From the NCBI GenBank assembly GCA_017555875.1, contig JAFZFN010000002.1:1-64000 (forward strand): a DNA stretch of 64,000 nucleotides, given 5' to 3'. Below, one piece after another: positions 25,355-34,786 of the stretch. Made by a program: the position numbers and the translations under genes. The notes beneath the pieces are model-generated. The model searched no databases. It had not been told where the DNA came from and saw nothing but the letters and a program-made list of their open reading frames with translations. Position 1 is the stretch's first letter; each line of letters starts with the position of its first letter. This DNA comes from Bacteroidaceae bacterium. GTDB lineage: Bacteria; Bacteroidota; Bacteroidia; Bacteroidales; Bacteroidaceae.

Positions 25355-25861
25355 ATGAAAGACAATAACCAAGAACTCCTCCCTCTCGTTGATGAAGAGG
25401 GCCGTGTGATAGGCTGTGCCACCCGTGGCGAGTGTCACGACGGCAGCAAACTGCTCCATCCCGTAGTGCACCTACATGTCTTCGACTCGCAAGGGCGCCT
25501 CTACCTGCAGCAACGTCCCTTGTGGAAGGATATACAGCCAGGTAAGTGGGACACGGCAGTAGGCGGCCATGTCGACTATGGCGAAGACATCCCCTCGGCC
25601 TTGCAGCGAGAGGTGCGCGAGGAACTAGGTATCGAAGACTTTGTGCCCGAGTTTCTCTTGCGCTACATCTTTGAGTCGGAGCTTGATAGAGAGTTGGTAC
25701 ATGTCTACCGCACTACATATGATGGCGACATCCGCCCCACTGCCGAACTCGATGGTGGCCGCTTTTGGACCCTTGACGAGATACACGAGGCGATGGGCAA
25801 GGATGTGCTCACACCCAACTTTGAGAGTGAGATTAAAAGAATTCTGAATTCTAAGTTCTGA
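25355..25861 (+). CDS. Nudix hydrolase
   Basis: A 168-residue Nudix protein with a complete Nudix box (GGHVDYGEDIPSALQREV then REELGIE, about residues 69-93). The preceding VHLHVFDSQGRLYLQQRP strand pattern resembles IDI- or YfcD-like Nudix enzymes that hydrolyse nucleotide or isoprenoid diphosphates; the substrate cannot be told. It lies 30 nt after queA and 59 nt before the Smr protein gene, so it is probably co-transcribed. The final codons run into an AATTC-type low-complexity repeat (ILNSKF). Confidence 0.88.
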   Translation: MKDNNQELLPLVDEEGRVIGCATRGECHDGSKLLHPVVHLHVFDSQGRLYLQQRPLWKDIQPGKWDTAVGGHVDYGEDIPSALQREVREELGIEDFVPEFLLRYIFESELDRELVHVYRTTYDGDIRPTAELDGGRFWTLDEIHEAMGKDVLTPNFESEIKRILNSKF

Positions 25862-25918
25862 ATTCTGTTAGAGCGAAGTAAATCTTATAATTCATAATTC
25901 ACAATTCAGAATTCAAAA
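25843..25918. repeat. AATTC-type low-complexity repeat
   Basis: Runs of AATTCTGAATTC, TTCTGAATTCTG, then AATTCATAATTCAC and AATTCAGAATTC. The same kind of repeat is read in frame in the DUF3987 gene (10464-10500). In Bacteroidales these short arrays often sit at gene ends; here it forms the end of the Nudix gene and the gap to the next ATG. Confidence 0.7.
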
Positions 25919-25920
25919 AC

Positions 25921-27018
25921 ATGAACATAGGAGACAAAGTCCGCTTCCTCTTCGAGACTGGAGGCGGCATCGTAAAAGGATTTCAGGGCAAGGATATTGT
26001 CCTTGTAGAAGACGAGAATGGTTTCAGCATCCCCATGCTCATTCGTGAGTGTGTGGTGATTGATACCAACGAGTATAATTTTGAGAAAAAAACGGTCGCT
26101 CCGAAGAAGGAGGAACCGAAGAAACCGACCAGGAGTGCTGTAGCTTCTCTTCGCAACGATGATGAGGAGGAAGATTTTGAGCCACAGGTGACCTATCGCC
26201 CTGCTGAGCGTCGCGAGGGTGAAAAGCTCAATGTCGCTCTCGCCTTTGTGCCTGTTGATATCAAGCAGATTAGTACGACTATCTTTGAAGCATATATCGT
26301 CAATGATAGTAATTACTACATTTCTTATCTCTATGCTTCACCCTCTGCCAGTGGTATGAAGTTGCGTTCGCAGGGCATCATTGAACCTAACACGAAGCTC
26401 TTCATCGAGGAGTTTGGGCGCGAACAACTGAACGAGCTGGAGCGTGTCAACCTTCAACTCTTTGCCTTCAAGCAGGAGAAGAACTATATGAAGAAGCCAA
26501 CCGTGGATGTGGAGTTGCGCATCGATACGGTGAAGTTCTACAAGCTCCATACGTTCAATACCGATAGCCCCTTCTTTGAGGAACCTGCCTTGGTGTATGA
26601 CATTGTGCGCGACGACCGCCCTGTGCGTCAGGTCTTCGTCGAGGCCGACGAACTGAAAGAGGCTTTGCTGAAGAAGACGCGTGAAGACAATCGTCCTGCC
26701 CGTACTCCTCAGCCTGCCCGCAAGCAGAAGGCCGACAATACCATCGAGGTGGACCTCCATATCCACGAACTGCTCGACAATACCAATGGCATGAACAATA
26801 GCGATATGCTGAACTATCAGCTCGATGTATTCCGCAAGACGATGGACGAGTATCGCAATAAGAAGAACCAACGACTCATCTTCATCCATGGTAAGGGCGA
26901 AGGGGTGCTCCGCAATGCATTGCTCAAGGAGCTCAAGAGCAAGTATGGCTCGTGCGTTAGCCAAGATGCCTCGTTCCGTGAATATGGATTTGGGGCCTTG
27001 CTCGTAATCATTAAGTGA
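25921..27018 (+). CDS. DUF2027 and Smr domain protein (MutS2-like)
   Basis: A 365-residue protein. Its N-terminal about 60 residues resemble the KOW/SH3-like start found in MutS2-related proteins. A Pro/Lys-rich linker follows (about 60-90), then a beta-rich DUF2027 core (about 95-245). The C-terminal Smr domain has the [11 protein letters not shown] and [19 protein letters not shown] motifs (about 275-345). Smr domains cut or bind branched DNA or, in some bacteria, act on stalled ribosomes or mRNA. This architecture is common in Bacteroidetes and functionally undefined. A terminator follows the gene. Confidence 0.85.
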   Translation: MNIGDKVRFLFETGGGIVKGFQGKDIVLVEDENGFSIPMLIRECVVIDTNEYNFEKKTVAPKKEEPKKPTRSAVASLRNDDEEEDFEPQVTYRPAERREGEKLNVALAFVPVDIKQISTTIFEAYIVNDSNYYISYLYASPSASGMKLRSQGIIEPNTKLFIEEFGREQLNELERVNLQLFAFKQEKNYMKKPTVDVELRIDTVKFYKLHTFNTDSPFFEEPALVYDIVRDDRPVRQVFVEADELKEALLKKTREDNRPARTPQPARKQKADNTIEVDLHIHELLDNTNGMNNSDMLNYQLDVFRKTMDEYRNKKNQRLIFIHGKGEGVLRNALLKELKSKYGSCVSQDASFREYGFGALLVIIK

Positions 27019-27067
27019 ATATTCTCCGCGGTAGTTATCGCGTCACACCTCATTAGTTGTCACGCTA

Positions 27068-27117
27068 CACCTCGTTGGTTGCCACGCTTCACTGCGGTAA
27101 TTGACGAGGTGCTTTTT
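27068..27117 (+). terminator. Terminator of the Smr gene, convergent with comF
   Basis: CACCTCGT at 27068-27075 pairs with ACGAGGTG at 27104-27111, followed by CTTTTT to 27117. It overlaps the end of the convergent comF gene region. Confidence 0.7.
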
Positions 27118-27810
27118 CTATACGCTCTTGGCGGTGCTCAAGGCAAACACGCTGACGCGGACATTGGGAATGCTCAGTAAAGAAGATATGCAGGCATGGA
27201 GGGTTGAACCCGTAGTGGCCACGTCATCCACAAGTAAGATGTGCTTCCCCTTTAGTGTCTCGGGCTCTGTGACACGAAAGATTCCTTTGGTGTTCTTCCA
27301 ACGCTCTTCGCTTCCCTTGTGGGTCTGCGTGTCGGTATCGATGATGCGTTCCATGCAGTCAGTGCATGTGGGTATACCTGTTGCTTTGCTGATGCCGCGG
27401 GCGATGTAGTCGCATTGGTTGTACCCACGCTTGCGCTTCTTTTTCTTTGATAGAGGGACAGGGACAATCAGTTCTATCCCCTCGAAGTATCCGCTTGGGG
27501 AGAGCTCTTTGGCTGCCATGCGTCCTAGGAAGATCCCTACCTCCGGATGGTCATAATACTTGAGGTGATGGATGAGGCTACTGTACTTTCCCTCTTTGTG
27601 GTAATAGAAATATGCCGTGGCGCGTATCACCTCGGGCCACTCCATGAAGTGCTGCATCAGCAGGTTGTCGGGCTTCTGCTCATAGTGCGTACGAGGTAGG
27701 TCAAGCTGGCAGCCGATGCAGAGGTGCTGCTCGCCCTTAGTCAGTCGCCGTCCACACACCTTGCAGTAGCGTGGGAAGAGTAGGTCTTTGAGGTCGGTGA
27801 GCCAGGTCAT
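27118..27810 (-). CDS. comF: ComF family phosphoribosyltransferase
   Basis: About 230 residues from the ATG at 27810 (MTWLTDLKDLLFPRYC); an upstream extension of the open frame is repeat sequence. The N-terminal four-cysteine zinc motif (CKVCGRR ... CIGCQ) and the C-terminal PRPP-binding motif ILLVDDVATTGSTL identify ComF/GntX. In other bacteria ComF is needed for natural transformation. The internal KKKKRKRGYNQCDYIARG segment is typical of the family. It lies 76 nt downstream of recX, which works with RecA, so a shared DNA-processing operon is plausible. Confidence 0.9.
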   Translation of the reverse strand: MTWLTDLKDLLFPRYCKVCGRRLTKGEQHLCIGCQLDLPRTHYEQKPDNLLMQHFMEWPEVIRATAYFYYHKEGKYSSLIHHLKYYDHPEVGIFLGRMAAKELSPSGYFEGIELIVPVPLSKKKKRKRGYNQCDYIARGISKATGIPTCTDCMERIIDTDTQTHKGSEERWKNTKGIFRVTEPETLKGKHILLVDDVATTGSTLHACISSLLSIPNVRVSVFALSTAKSV

Positions 27811-27886
27811 GGGACGTAAATTGAAAGTTGAAAATTGAAAGTTCGTGTAAGCGGGCGAATCCGAATTTCGATGACGACAAAGGGTG

Positions 27887-28360
27887 TCATTCCCAGTCCT
27901 CAAATTCGTCAGCTGACCTGCCCAAGCATTGCCGTATGGCTCCGAACTCGAAGCCGCGCCCTGTGGCAAAGCGGATGAGCTTCGCGTTTATCTCATAGTC
28001 GTTTTTCCCCTTCGTGGTGCGGCGCTTGGCTCGGATGAGGTCGCGCAAGATGTCTTGATACTCCGCCTCGTCAATAGCCTCCAAGGCTGTTGCGATGGTC
28101 TCCTTGTCGATACCCTTCATGCGTAGCCCTTGGGCAATCTTGATGCGTCCCCATTTGTTGAATCTGTATTTGTCGCGGACGTAAGCCTCGGCATATCTCC
28201 CGTCGTTCACGTAGTTCTCTTCCACGAGGTGACGCAGTATGCGGGTCTTCTCCTCTTCTGGTAAGTCATACTTCGATAGCTTTGCCTCGATGTCGCTCAA
28301 GCACAGTTCACTCACCGAGCAGCGTGCGGCTAGTTTGTAGAGTATCTCGTCTGTTGTCAT
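27887..28360 (-). CDS. recX: RecX family regulator of RecA
   Basis: A 157-residue RecX protein made of tandem three-helix repeats. Conserved features are RCSVSELCLSDIEAKL, a YVNDGRYAEAYVRDK block (about residues 50-64) and KWGRIKIAQGLRMKGI. RecX modulates RecA filaments. It is near the usual length. Upstream of it (28361-28453) is a pyrimidine-rich repeat (TCTGAGTTCT-type units), also found at 39178-39240, that separates it from prmC. Confidence 0.88.
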   Translation of the reverse strand: MTTDEILYKLAARCSVSELCLSDIEAKLSKYDLPEEEKTRILRHLVEENYVNDGRYAEAYVRDKYRFNKWGRIKIAQGLRMKGIDKETIATALEAIDEAEYQDILRDLIRAKRRTTKGKNDYEINAKLIRFATGRGFEFGAIRQCLGRSADEFEDWE

Positions 28361-28377
28361 TGCATTTTCTGCCTTTT

Positions 28378-28450
28378 TTTTCTCTGAGTTCTTTGAGCTC
28401 TCCGAGTTCTCTGTTCTCTTCTTGATCTCCTCTTGATTTCCTCTTGATTC
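28378..28450. repeat. TCTGAGTTCT-type low-complexity repeat
   Basis: Irregular repeats of CTCTGAGTTCT and CTCTTGATTTC units fill the gap between recX and prmC. Similar units (TTCTGAGTTCTCTGAG) fill the gap at 39178-39240 before apbE. Nothing else was seen in this gap. Confidence 0.6.
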
Positions 28451-28453
28451 TTC

Positions 28454-29305
28454 TCAGTCTCTCTTCCTACATCTCACCATGCGGTCATTCCCATAGATGT
28501 CTTTACGCAGCACGACCTCTTTGTATCCATGCGACTCGAACAATCCCACGGTGTCCGCCCCCAATGCTTGGTTTATTTCTACGTAGATGTATCCGCCAGG
28601 CACTAAGGCGTCTGTTTGGCCAATCTCAGCGATGGCCCTGTAGAAGCGGAGAGGATCATCGTCGGGGACGAAGAGCGCGGTGTGTGGTTCCCATTCTGTG
28701 ACGTGGCATTCCATCTCGGAGGCTTCGCTCTGTTTGATATAGGGCGGATTGCTCACTAATATATTATAGGAGTGGGGCAGGGGAGTGGTGCGGTCTAGCA
28801 TGTCGTAGGCGAAGAAGCTTATTGTAGCTCCGTTGCGTTCGTTGTTCTCCTTGGCCACGGCGAGTGCCTCGGGCGAGATGTCACATGCCTCTACCTTAGC
28901 CAGTGGTAGCTGTTTGCTTAGGCTTATAGCGATGCATCCGCTTCCTGTACCGAGATCAAGTATCTTGACTTGTTGGGCAGCATGGTCGAGCGTAATCCAT
29001 TCCACCAGCTCGGCTGTTTCGGGCCGTGGTATCAGTACGCCTTGTCTTACCATGAAATCCATCCCGCAGAACGGTGCTTTACCCTCGATGTACTGCAGCG
29101 GTTCGCCTTGTCGCAAGCGACTGATAACATCATCCAATAGAGCCTCTTGTTCGGCAGAAAGGGCTATATCCTCCTTTATATAATAGGTGGTGGTGGCGAT
29201 GCCCAATATGTCGCAGCAGATGGCTCGGACGATGGCGTTCAGCTCCTCCCTCTTGTCGTAGGTTTTGCCTAGAGCCAAGGCTATTTTTTCTATTAGTTTT
29301 CTCAT
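28454..29305 (-). CDS. prmC: Peptide chain release factor N5-glutamine methyltransferase
   Basis: About 283 residues from the ATG at 29305 (the frame is open 12 codons further). PrmC methylates the GGQ glutamine of release factors with SAM. It has the N-terminal helical substrate domain, the PLQYIEGKAPFCGMDFMV and VLIPRPETAELVEW segments, the SAM motif ILDLGTGSGCIAISLS, and the catalytic NPPY motif (VSNPPYIKQSE). The length is standard. It faces the divergent kinase gene across about 180 nt. Confidence 0.94.
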   Translation of the reverse strand: MRKLIEKIALALGKTYDKREELNAIVRAICCDILGIATTTYYIKEDIALSAEQEALLDDVISRLRQGEPLQYIEGKAPFCGMDFMVRQGVLIPRPETAELVEWITLDHAAQQVKILDLGTGSGCIAISLSKQLPLAKVEACDISPEALAVAKENNERNGATISFFAYDMLDRTTPLPHSYNILVSNPPYIKQSEASEMECHVTEWEPHTALFVPDDDPLRFYRAIAEIGQTDALVPGGYIYVEINQALGADTVGLFESHGYKEVVLRKDIYGNDRMVRCRKRD

Positions 29306-29407
29306 GCGGTTTTGCCGTTTTGGGGTTGCAATTTTGTGCAAAAATAACTAATTATTTGCAAACTCGACATTCTAAATCGAACCGATGTTATATTTTTGTT
29401 AAATTTG

Positions 29408-29438
29408 TTGTGCGTTTCATTCTTTTAATATATTTTTG
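29408..29438 (+). promoter_or_regulatory. Promoter of the N-acetylhexosamine kinase gene
   Basis: TTG at 29408-29410, 20 nt, and TATTTTTG at 29431-29438 fit the Bacteroidetes consensus. The leader would be about 45 nt. Confidence 0.6.
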
Positions 29439-29488
29439 CCCGTTGAAAAGAATATTATGGACTAATACCATATAAAGAAATAAACGAC

Positions 29489-30577
29489 ATGGACGAAAGA
29501 ATGCTAAACATTGCATCGCACTTCGCAATCGAAGGCGAAATCGAGATCATCAAGCCTCTTGGTGAAGGTTTTATCAACGATACATTTATCGTTAAGACCG
29601 CAGGTAACACTCCCAACTACATTCTCCAGCGTAAGAACCACGCTATCTTCCCCGATGTGCCCGGTATGATGGACAACATCGTGAAGGTGACCACTCACCT
29701 CAAGGAGAAGATTGCCGCTGCTGGTGGTGACCCCCGTCGTGAGGCTCTCACAGTGACTCCTACTACTGACGGCAAGTACTACTGGCAGGATACTGATGGT
29801 AGCTACTGGGCAGTATGTGAGTTTATCGAAGGCTCTGTGACCTATGATCGTGCCGACACCCCCGAACTCGCTTACAAGGGCGGTCAGGGTATTGGTCGTT
29901 TCCAGGCTCAGTTGGCCGATTTCACCACTCCCCTCGTAGAGACTATCAAGGGCTTCCACAACATCCGTTGGCGTTTCCAGCAGTGGGACGAGACCATTGC
30001 TAAGGATCCCATGGGCCGCGTAGCTGAGCTCAAGGAGGAGATTTCTTGGGTCGAGAGCCGTCGCGAGAAGATGCTTGACTTCTGGAAGATGGTCGAGGAG
30101 GGCGTTCTTCCCATGCGTGTTACTCACAACGATACCAAGCTCAGTAACATCCTCTTCAATCAGAATGGTGATGTGCTCTGCGTTATCGACCTCGACACTT
30201 GCATGAGCAGCACATCGCTCAACGACGTAGGTGACGCACTCCGTTCATACACCAACACTGGTGCAGAGGACGACCAAGACCTCAGCCGCGTATCAATGGA
30301 CATCAACATGTTCGAGGGCTACATCAAGGGTTACCTCTCAGAGCGTAAGGCTTCGATGACTCAGAGCGAGATCGATTGGCTTGCATTCTCTGGTATCTAC
30401 ATCACCTACGAGCAGGTGCTCCGCTTCCTCATGGACTACATCGATGGCGACAACTACTACAAGGTACGCTACGATGGTCACAACCTCGTTCGCACTCACG
30501 CTCAGTACAAGCTCCTCACCAGCATGGAAGAGCAGTATGAGCGCATGCAGCAGATTGTTCGCGAGGCTGCACAGTAA
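29489..30577 (+). CDS. Aminoglycoside phosphotransferase-fold kinase, N-acetylhexosamine kinase-like
   Basis: A 362-residue APH-fold kinase close to NahK-type N-acetylhexosamine 1-kinases, often annotated in Bacteroides as mucin desulfatase. The catalytic loop THNDTKLSNILF (about residues 211-222) and the metal-binding VIDLDTCM motif follow the standard order. It would phosphorylate GlcNAc or GalNAc released from host glycans, which fits a genome with fucosidases. Codon use is biased toward common codons, suggesting high expression. The substrate is inferred from family similarity only. It starts 93 nt upstream of the large secreted protein gene. Confidence 0.8.
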   Translation: MDERMLNIASHFAIEGEIEIIKPLGEGFINDTFIVKTAGNTPNYILQRKNHAIFPDVPGMMDNIVKVTTHLKEKIAAAGGDPRREALTVTPTTDGKYYWQDTDGSYWAVCEFIEGSVTYDRADTPELAYKGGQGIGRFQAQLADFTTPLVETIKGFHNIRWRFQQWDETIAKDPMGRVAELKEEISWVESRREKMLDFWKMVEEGVLPMRVTHNDTKLSNILFNQNGDVLCVIDLDTCMSSTSLNDVGDALRSYTNTGAEDDQDLSRVSMDINMFEGYIKGYLSERKASMTQSEIDWLAFSGIYITYEQVLRFLMDYIDGDNYYKVRYDGHNLVRTHAQYKLLTSMEEQYERMQQIVREAAQ

Positions 30578-30669
30578 GTAAATGATAAACAGTTATCCTT
30601 TTTATATTAACCATTTATTTGCGAGAAAACTAACTAAATTCTATTAATTATTAACTAAAGTCTCAAAAC

Positions 30670-33600
30670 ATGAAGAAAAACTTACGTTTGTTGTGCTTGG
30701 GTCTTGCAGCTGCTACATTTACTTGCAGCTTCGCTCAGGAAGCACAAAACATGACTGACAAGTTGACAAATGCCGACATGGAGCTTGGTCTTAAGGGCTG
30801 GGGCTTCGACGGTGAAAAGTTGATGGGCAAGAACACCAAGAACCCTGCTGTTCAGACAGGTTTCTATGGTATGGCTAATGGCGTGCTCGAGGCATGGAAT
30901 GGTAACGGCAATGGTCTTGCCAATGCTTACATCATGCAGCGCTTGGCTGGTCTTCCCAATGGTACTTACGTATTCGGTGCTAACATTGGCGCTTCTAAGC
31001 AGTATCACCGCAAGGCTGTTACTGTTACCGTTGACGGTAAGGATGTGACAAAGTATGAGTACTGGAGCAATCTTGACTCTGTGAAGGGGGTTGAGTTGTA
31101 TGCTAACGAGGCTATCGTTCCCGTTGCTACCAACAACCCCGACTACAACAACATGGTAACTGCTGACGGTAGCCTCTACACCGATGGTCACGCCATGAAG
31201 TTCAACGTAGCTGTTACCTTGACCGCCGAGGATGAGAAGCCCGGTTACTTGGACGCTGGTCTCCGCTATGTAAATACCAACGCTAACTATGTAGTATGGG
31301 ACAACGCTACTCTCTACTACTTCGGTGAGATGAGCGAGGAGGATGCTCTCGAGGCTATGGCTAAGATTGACGTTGCTAACGCAATCGCTATCGCTGACAC
31401 CTTGAAGAATACTCACATCGCTAACGACACCTTGAAGAACCTTACTGAGGCGCTCGCAGCAGCTGAAAAGGCTGAGTTTACTGCTGCTAACTTCAACGAC
31501 GTGCTTGAGGTAGTGTACAGAGCTGCAGGTTTGGCTCGCAAGTCAGCTTCTGACTACAAGACTTTGGCTAACAACATCAAGTCTGCTAAGGTCGTAGCTG
31601 CTGGCACATGGCAAGAGACTGACTTCAACAAGTACCTTTTGAGTTCTTTGAATGGTCTCATTGCTGATGGTGAGGCTGCTTACGAAGCAAAGAAGATGAA
31701 CCGTGAGGAGCTTACCGCTCTCCGCAAGGAAATCAATTGGACTGCAGCTGACTTGAAGCTCGACTCTCTCTACCTCGCTCGCGAAGTTTTGAGCAAGTTC
31801 ATCGACGCTGCTCGTAACTTGGAGGGTCAGCCTGGTGGTTACACAGCAATCCAGATTCAGGGCTTGCAGGAGCTCAACCAGGAGGTTTCAGATACTATCG
31901 GTGTATACGAGGACGATTCTGAGTTGGATTTCGCTGAGAGAACTATTGATCCCAGCGGTCTCTACGGCTACATCGCACGTATCTACACCGCTATGGAGAA
32001 TGTGAAGAACAATCCTATCTCTGCAGAGTACACCAAGATGCCTATCGTGTTCAACAGAGCTGAAAACGGTTGGATTGAGGGCGCTGAGTGGTTCGACGAG
32101 AGCGCAAAGATTATCTCTTACACCTCTCCCATGTACCGCTTCCAGGGTAAGATTGAGAACTTCCGCATCACAGTGAAGTCTAATAAGAATTCGGCTGCTC
32201 ACTTCTGTCTTTCTAAGTTGGAGTTCTTCGATGGCAATGGCCAGAAGATCGAACTCACTGAGGACGACCTCTCTACCAATGCAGACCACAATACATTGAA
32301 TCCTGGTGCTGAAGATGGTGGCGGTATCGCTGCTCTCTTCGATGAGGACAACAACTCTTACTTCCACTCTGCATGGCAGAATGCTCCCGCTGAGGCTCAC
32401 TACCTCGAAGTAAACCTCCCCAACGGTGGTTACGATGCATTCAGCTTCAGAATGCTCTCTCGCTCTAACAGCAACGGTTGGGATCAGAGCCACACCTTCC
32501 CCGGTGAGATGGTAATCTCTACTCCCGCTCCCAAGCGCGACGCTTTGGAGGTATTGATTAACCAGGCTAAGGGTTACAACGCTTACTCATTCCCCGAGGT
32601 AGGTTACTACGAGGCTGACCACAGCTACTTGCTCGACGCTATTGCTGAGGCTGAGGCTTTGGCTAAGAACTTCGGTTCTGAGGACGAGTGTGTTGCTATG
32701 GCTGACAAGTTGAGCGCAGCAATGGCTCAGTTCGAGCTCAGCGAGGAGAAGGCAATCCGTCTCCCCGAGCCTGGCAAGGAGTACCGCATCGTATCTGCTT
32801 ACGATGGCTTCTATAACGTTCAGAGCGTAGAGAAGGCTCTTACTGTACACGCTGCAGACACCACTCTCTGGTGGGAGAATTTGGCAGCAGATAGCCTCCA
32901 GCAGATCTTCATCTTCGAACCCATCTGCGAAGAGGGTGAGACATTCCCCTTCGTAAAGGTTGAGTCTGGTGAGAACGAGGACGGTACCACATGGGAGGAG
33001 ACCTACTACTGCTACAAGATTAAGAACAAGGCATATGACCTCTACTTCGATAGCGTATTCGTTGACAACAAGTTCCGTTTGGCTGAAGAGGCTTACGACA
33101 CTATCTACTTGAAGCACCTCGGTCGTGGTCAGTGGAACATTCTCGCTGGTGGTACATTCCACTGCGGTGACCACAACTCAGGTAACCTCAGCGAGAGCAA
33201 GGGTGCTTACGGTGGTATCGCTGGTATCTCTTCAGGTATCTGCTCTTATGGTGGTGGTCTCGACGGCTGTTCTGCATGGTACATCCGTGAGTATCCTTCA
33301 CTCCCCCGCACTGTAGAGGTTGAGGGCGCTGAGTTCAAGTCTGAGTTCATCCGCTTCGCTTCTGCTAACACTATCAAGTTGACAGCTGACAAGGCTTGCG
33401 CATTCGACGGTCTTGCTCTCTATGACCTCTATGGTGCAGCGCTCGCTGTTGACACTGTAGTTGTTAAGGACAATGTTGCTACTATCACTGCTAAGAAGAA
33501 CCTCGTAGGCTGCTCATTCGCATTCAACAATGCTGAGGGTGTAGCTTCTGTAGAGTTCGACGCTTACCACTTCATCTCTAAGATCTCTCTCTTGGAGGAG

Positions 33601-34434
33601 GCTTACGAGGAGGCTGCTGCTGTAGCTCCCGTTGAGGGCGAAGGCGTTGGTGAGTACGCTGACATCAAGGAGTACACCGCTGCTCTTGAGGCTGCTGAGG
33701 CTATGATCGAGGCTGGTGCTGCTACTGATGCAGAGGTTGAGGCTATGATTGCTCGCCTTGAGGCTGCTGTTGAGGGTCTTGTTGTTAACCTCCCCGTTGA
33801 GGGCAAGTACTACTTCATCTACAGTGCTGTTGAGGCATTCGAGAACAGAACTGGTTACAAGATGGCTATGTACACAGCTGACTATGACCTCAAGTGGGGT
33901 CACGAGAACCACCTCGACTACAACCGCTACTGGCAGTTCGAGCTCGCTACTGAGGAAGAGCTTGAGATGCTCATCGAAGATGAAAAGACAATCAAGAACC
34001 TCCTTGGCAAGGCATTCTTCATGAAGAGCGTAGGTACTGAGCTCTACATCGCTGACGGTGCTCAGTCTGCTCAGGTTGGTTTGACCGACGATAAGGAGGC
34101 TGCTCTCCCCTACCTCGTGAACGTATTGGGCGCTGGTAAGGAAGTATCATTCGATGGTCTCGGTCAGTCAGGCAAGCGTATCCACGCTAACGGTCACGGC
34201 GGCGGTGCTGGTAACGGCTCTAACATCGTTTACTGGGGTTCTGGTGCTGGTACAGCTTCTGCATGGCACGTTGTTGAGACTCAGTACGACGTTACCGATA
34301 TCGACTTCACAGAGATTGAGACTGAGCAGGCTGTTGTTAAGGGTGCATACGACCTCTTCGGACGTCGCATCGTAGCTCCCACAGCTCCTGGCATCTACAT
34401 CATCGATGGTAAGAAGAAGTACATCAAGAAGTAA
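30670..34434 (+). CDS. Very large secreted cell-surface protein (1254 residues)
   Basis: Signal peptide residues 1-22 (ending CSFAQ). The N-terminal beta domain (about 25-225) has carbohydrate-binding character. Helical segments of FIVAR-like or coiled type lie at about 225-430, 625-700 and 975-1040 (EEAYEEAAAVAPVEGEG, AYTAALEAAEAMIEAGA). A discoidin-like region lies at about 460-615 (FRITVKSNKNSAAHFCL). The C-terminal tail (AYDLFGRRIV ... GIYIIDGKKKYIK) resembles a Por-type sorting signal. It likely binds or organises surface glycans. Codons are strongly biased to GCT, GGT, AAG, TAC and AAC, unlike most neighbours, implying very high expression. No catalytic motif was recognised. Confidence 0.82.
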   Translation: MKKNLRLLCLGLAAATFTCSFAQEAQNMTDKLTNADMELGLKGWGFDGEKLMGKNTKNPAVQTGFYGMANGVLEAWNGNGNGLANAYIMQRLAGLPNGTYVFGANIGASKQYHRKAVTVTVDGKDVTKYEYWSNLDSVKGVELYANEAIVPVATNNPDYNNMVTADGSLYTDGHAMKFNVAVTLTAEDEKPGYLDAGLRYVNTNANYVVWDNATLYYFGEMSEEDALEAMAKIDVANAIAIADTLKNTHIANDTLKNLTEALAAAEKAEFTAANFNDVLEVVYRAAGLARKSASDYKTLANNIKSAKVVAAGTWQETDFNKYLLSSLNGLIADGEAAYEAKKMNREELTALRKEINWTAADLKLDSLYLAREVLSKFIDAARNLEGQPGGYTAIQIQGLQELNQEVSDTIGVYEDDSELDFAERTIDPSGLYGYIARIYTAMENVKNNPISAEYTKMPIVFNRAENGWIEGAEWFDESAKIISYTSPMYRFQGKIENFRITVKSNKNSAAHFCLSKLEFFDGNGQKIELTEDDLSTNADHNTLNPGAEDGGGIAALFDEDNNSYFHSAWQNAPAEAHYLEVNLPNGGYDAFSFRMLSRSNSNGWDQSHTFPGEMVISTPAPKRDALEVLINQAKGYNAYSFPEVGYYEADHSYLLDAIAEAEALAKNFGSEDECVAMADKLSAAMAQFELSEEKAIRLPEPGKEYRIVSAYDGFYNVQSVEKALTVHAADTTLWWENLAADSLQQIFIFEPICEEGETFPFVKVESGENEDGTTWEETYYCYKIKNKAYDLYFDSVFVDNKFRLAEEAYDTIYLKHLGRGQWNILAGGTFHCGDHNSGNLSESKGAYGGIAGISSGICSYGGGLDGCSAWYIREYPSLPRTVEVEGAEFKSEFIRFASANTIKLTADKACAFDGLALYDLYGAALAVDTVVVKDNVATITAKKNLVGCSFAFNNAEGVASVEFDAYHFISKISLLEEAYEEAAAVAPVEGEGVGEYADIKEYTAALEAAEAMIEAGAATDAEVEAMIARLEAAVEGLVVNLPVEGKYYFIYSAVEAFENRTGYKMAMYTADYDLKWGHENHLDYNRYWQFELATEEELEMLIEDEKTIKNLLGKAFFMKSVGTELYIADGAQSAQVGLTDDKEAALPYLVNVLGAGKEVSFDGLGQSGKRIHANGHGGGAGNGSNIVYWGSGAGTASAWHVVETQYDVTDIDFTEIETEQAVVKGAYDLFGRRIVAPTAPGIYIIDGKKKYIKK

Positions 34435-34463
34435 TCTTCGCTAAATCGATAGATTAAAACCCT

Positions 34464-34500
34464 GCGAGGGCAGCCATCGGCTGCCCTCGCTTGTGTTTTT
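34464..34500 (+). terminator. Strong intrinsic terminator of the large secreted gene
   Basis: GCGAGGGCAGCC at 34464-34475 pairs perfectly with GGCTGCCCTCGC at 34479-34490 around a 3-nt loop, followed by TTGTGTTTTT. Confidence 0.9.
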
Positions 34501-34529
34501 AGGGGCTGAAGTTATTGTTTTTAGGTTAC

Positions 34530-34742
34530 AAAAGTTCATAAATAGGTTGGCATTGGCAAGGTGAGTGTTGTGAGGGAAAAATAATTTTCAAAGGCTCCAA
34601 ACTTCAGTTTGGACAAAGGAAAATTCCAGTTTGGATAGAGAGATACTGCAGTACTTACAAAGAAGTATTCTGAGTTTGTAAAAAAGTATTGGCAGAGATT
34701 CTTGCGAATACTCTGCCAATGCCAACCTATTTATGAACTTTT
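34530..34742. repeat. 213-bp element with perfect 29-bp terminal inverted repeats
   Basis: The 29 nt at 34530-34558 (start AAAAGTTCATAAATAGG, end TTGGCATTGGCA) recur exactly as the reverse complement at 34714-34742. Inside are further inverted pairs: ATTGGCAGAG with CTCTGCCAAT, TTACAAA with TTTGTAA, and the hairpin CCAAACTTCAGTTTGG. No gene is present. It could be a MITE or a structured RNA; it explains most of the 350-nt gap between the secreted gene and fhs. Confidence 0.85.
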
Positions 34743-34786
34743 ACCACTTGAAATGGCGGGTTCTATAGGCTCATTTTCTTCTTTTT

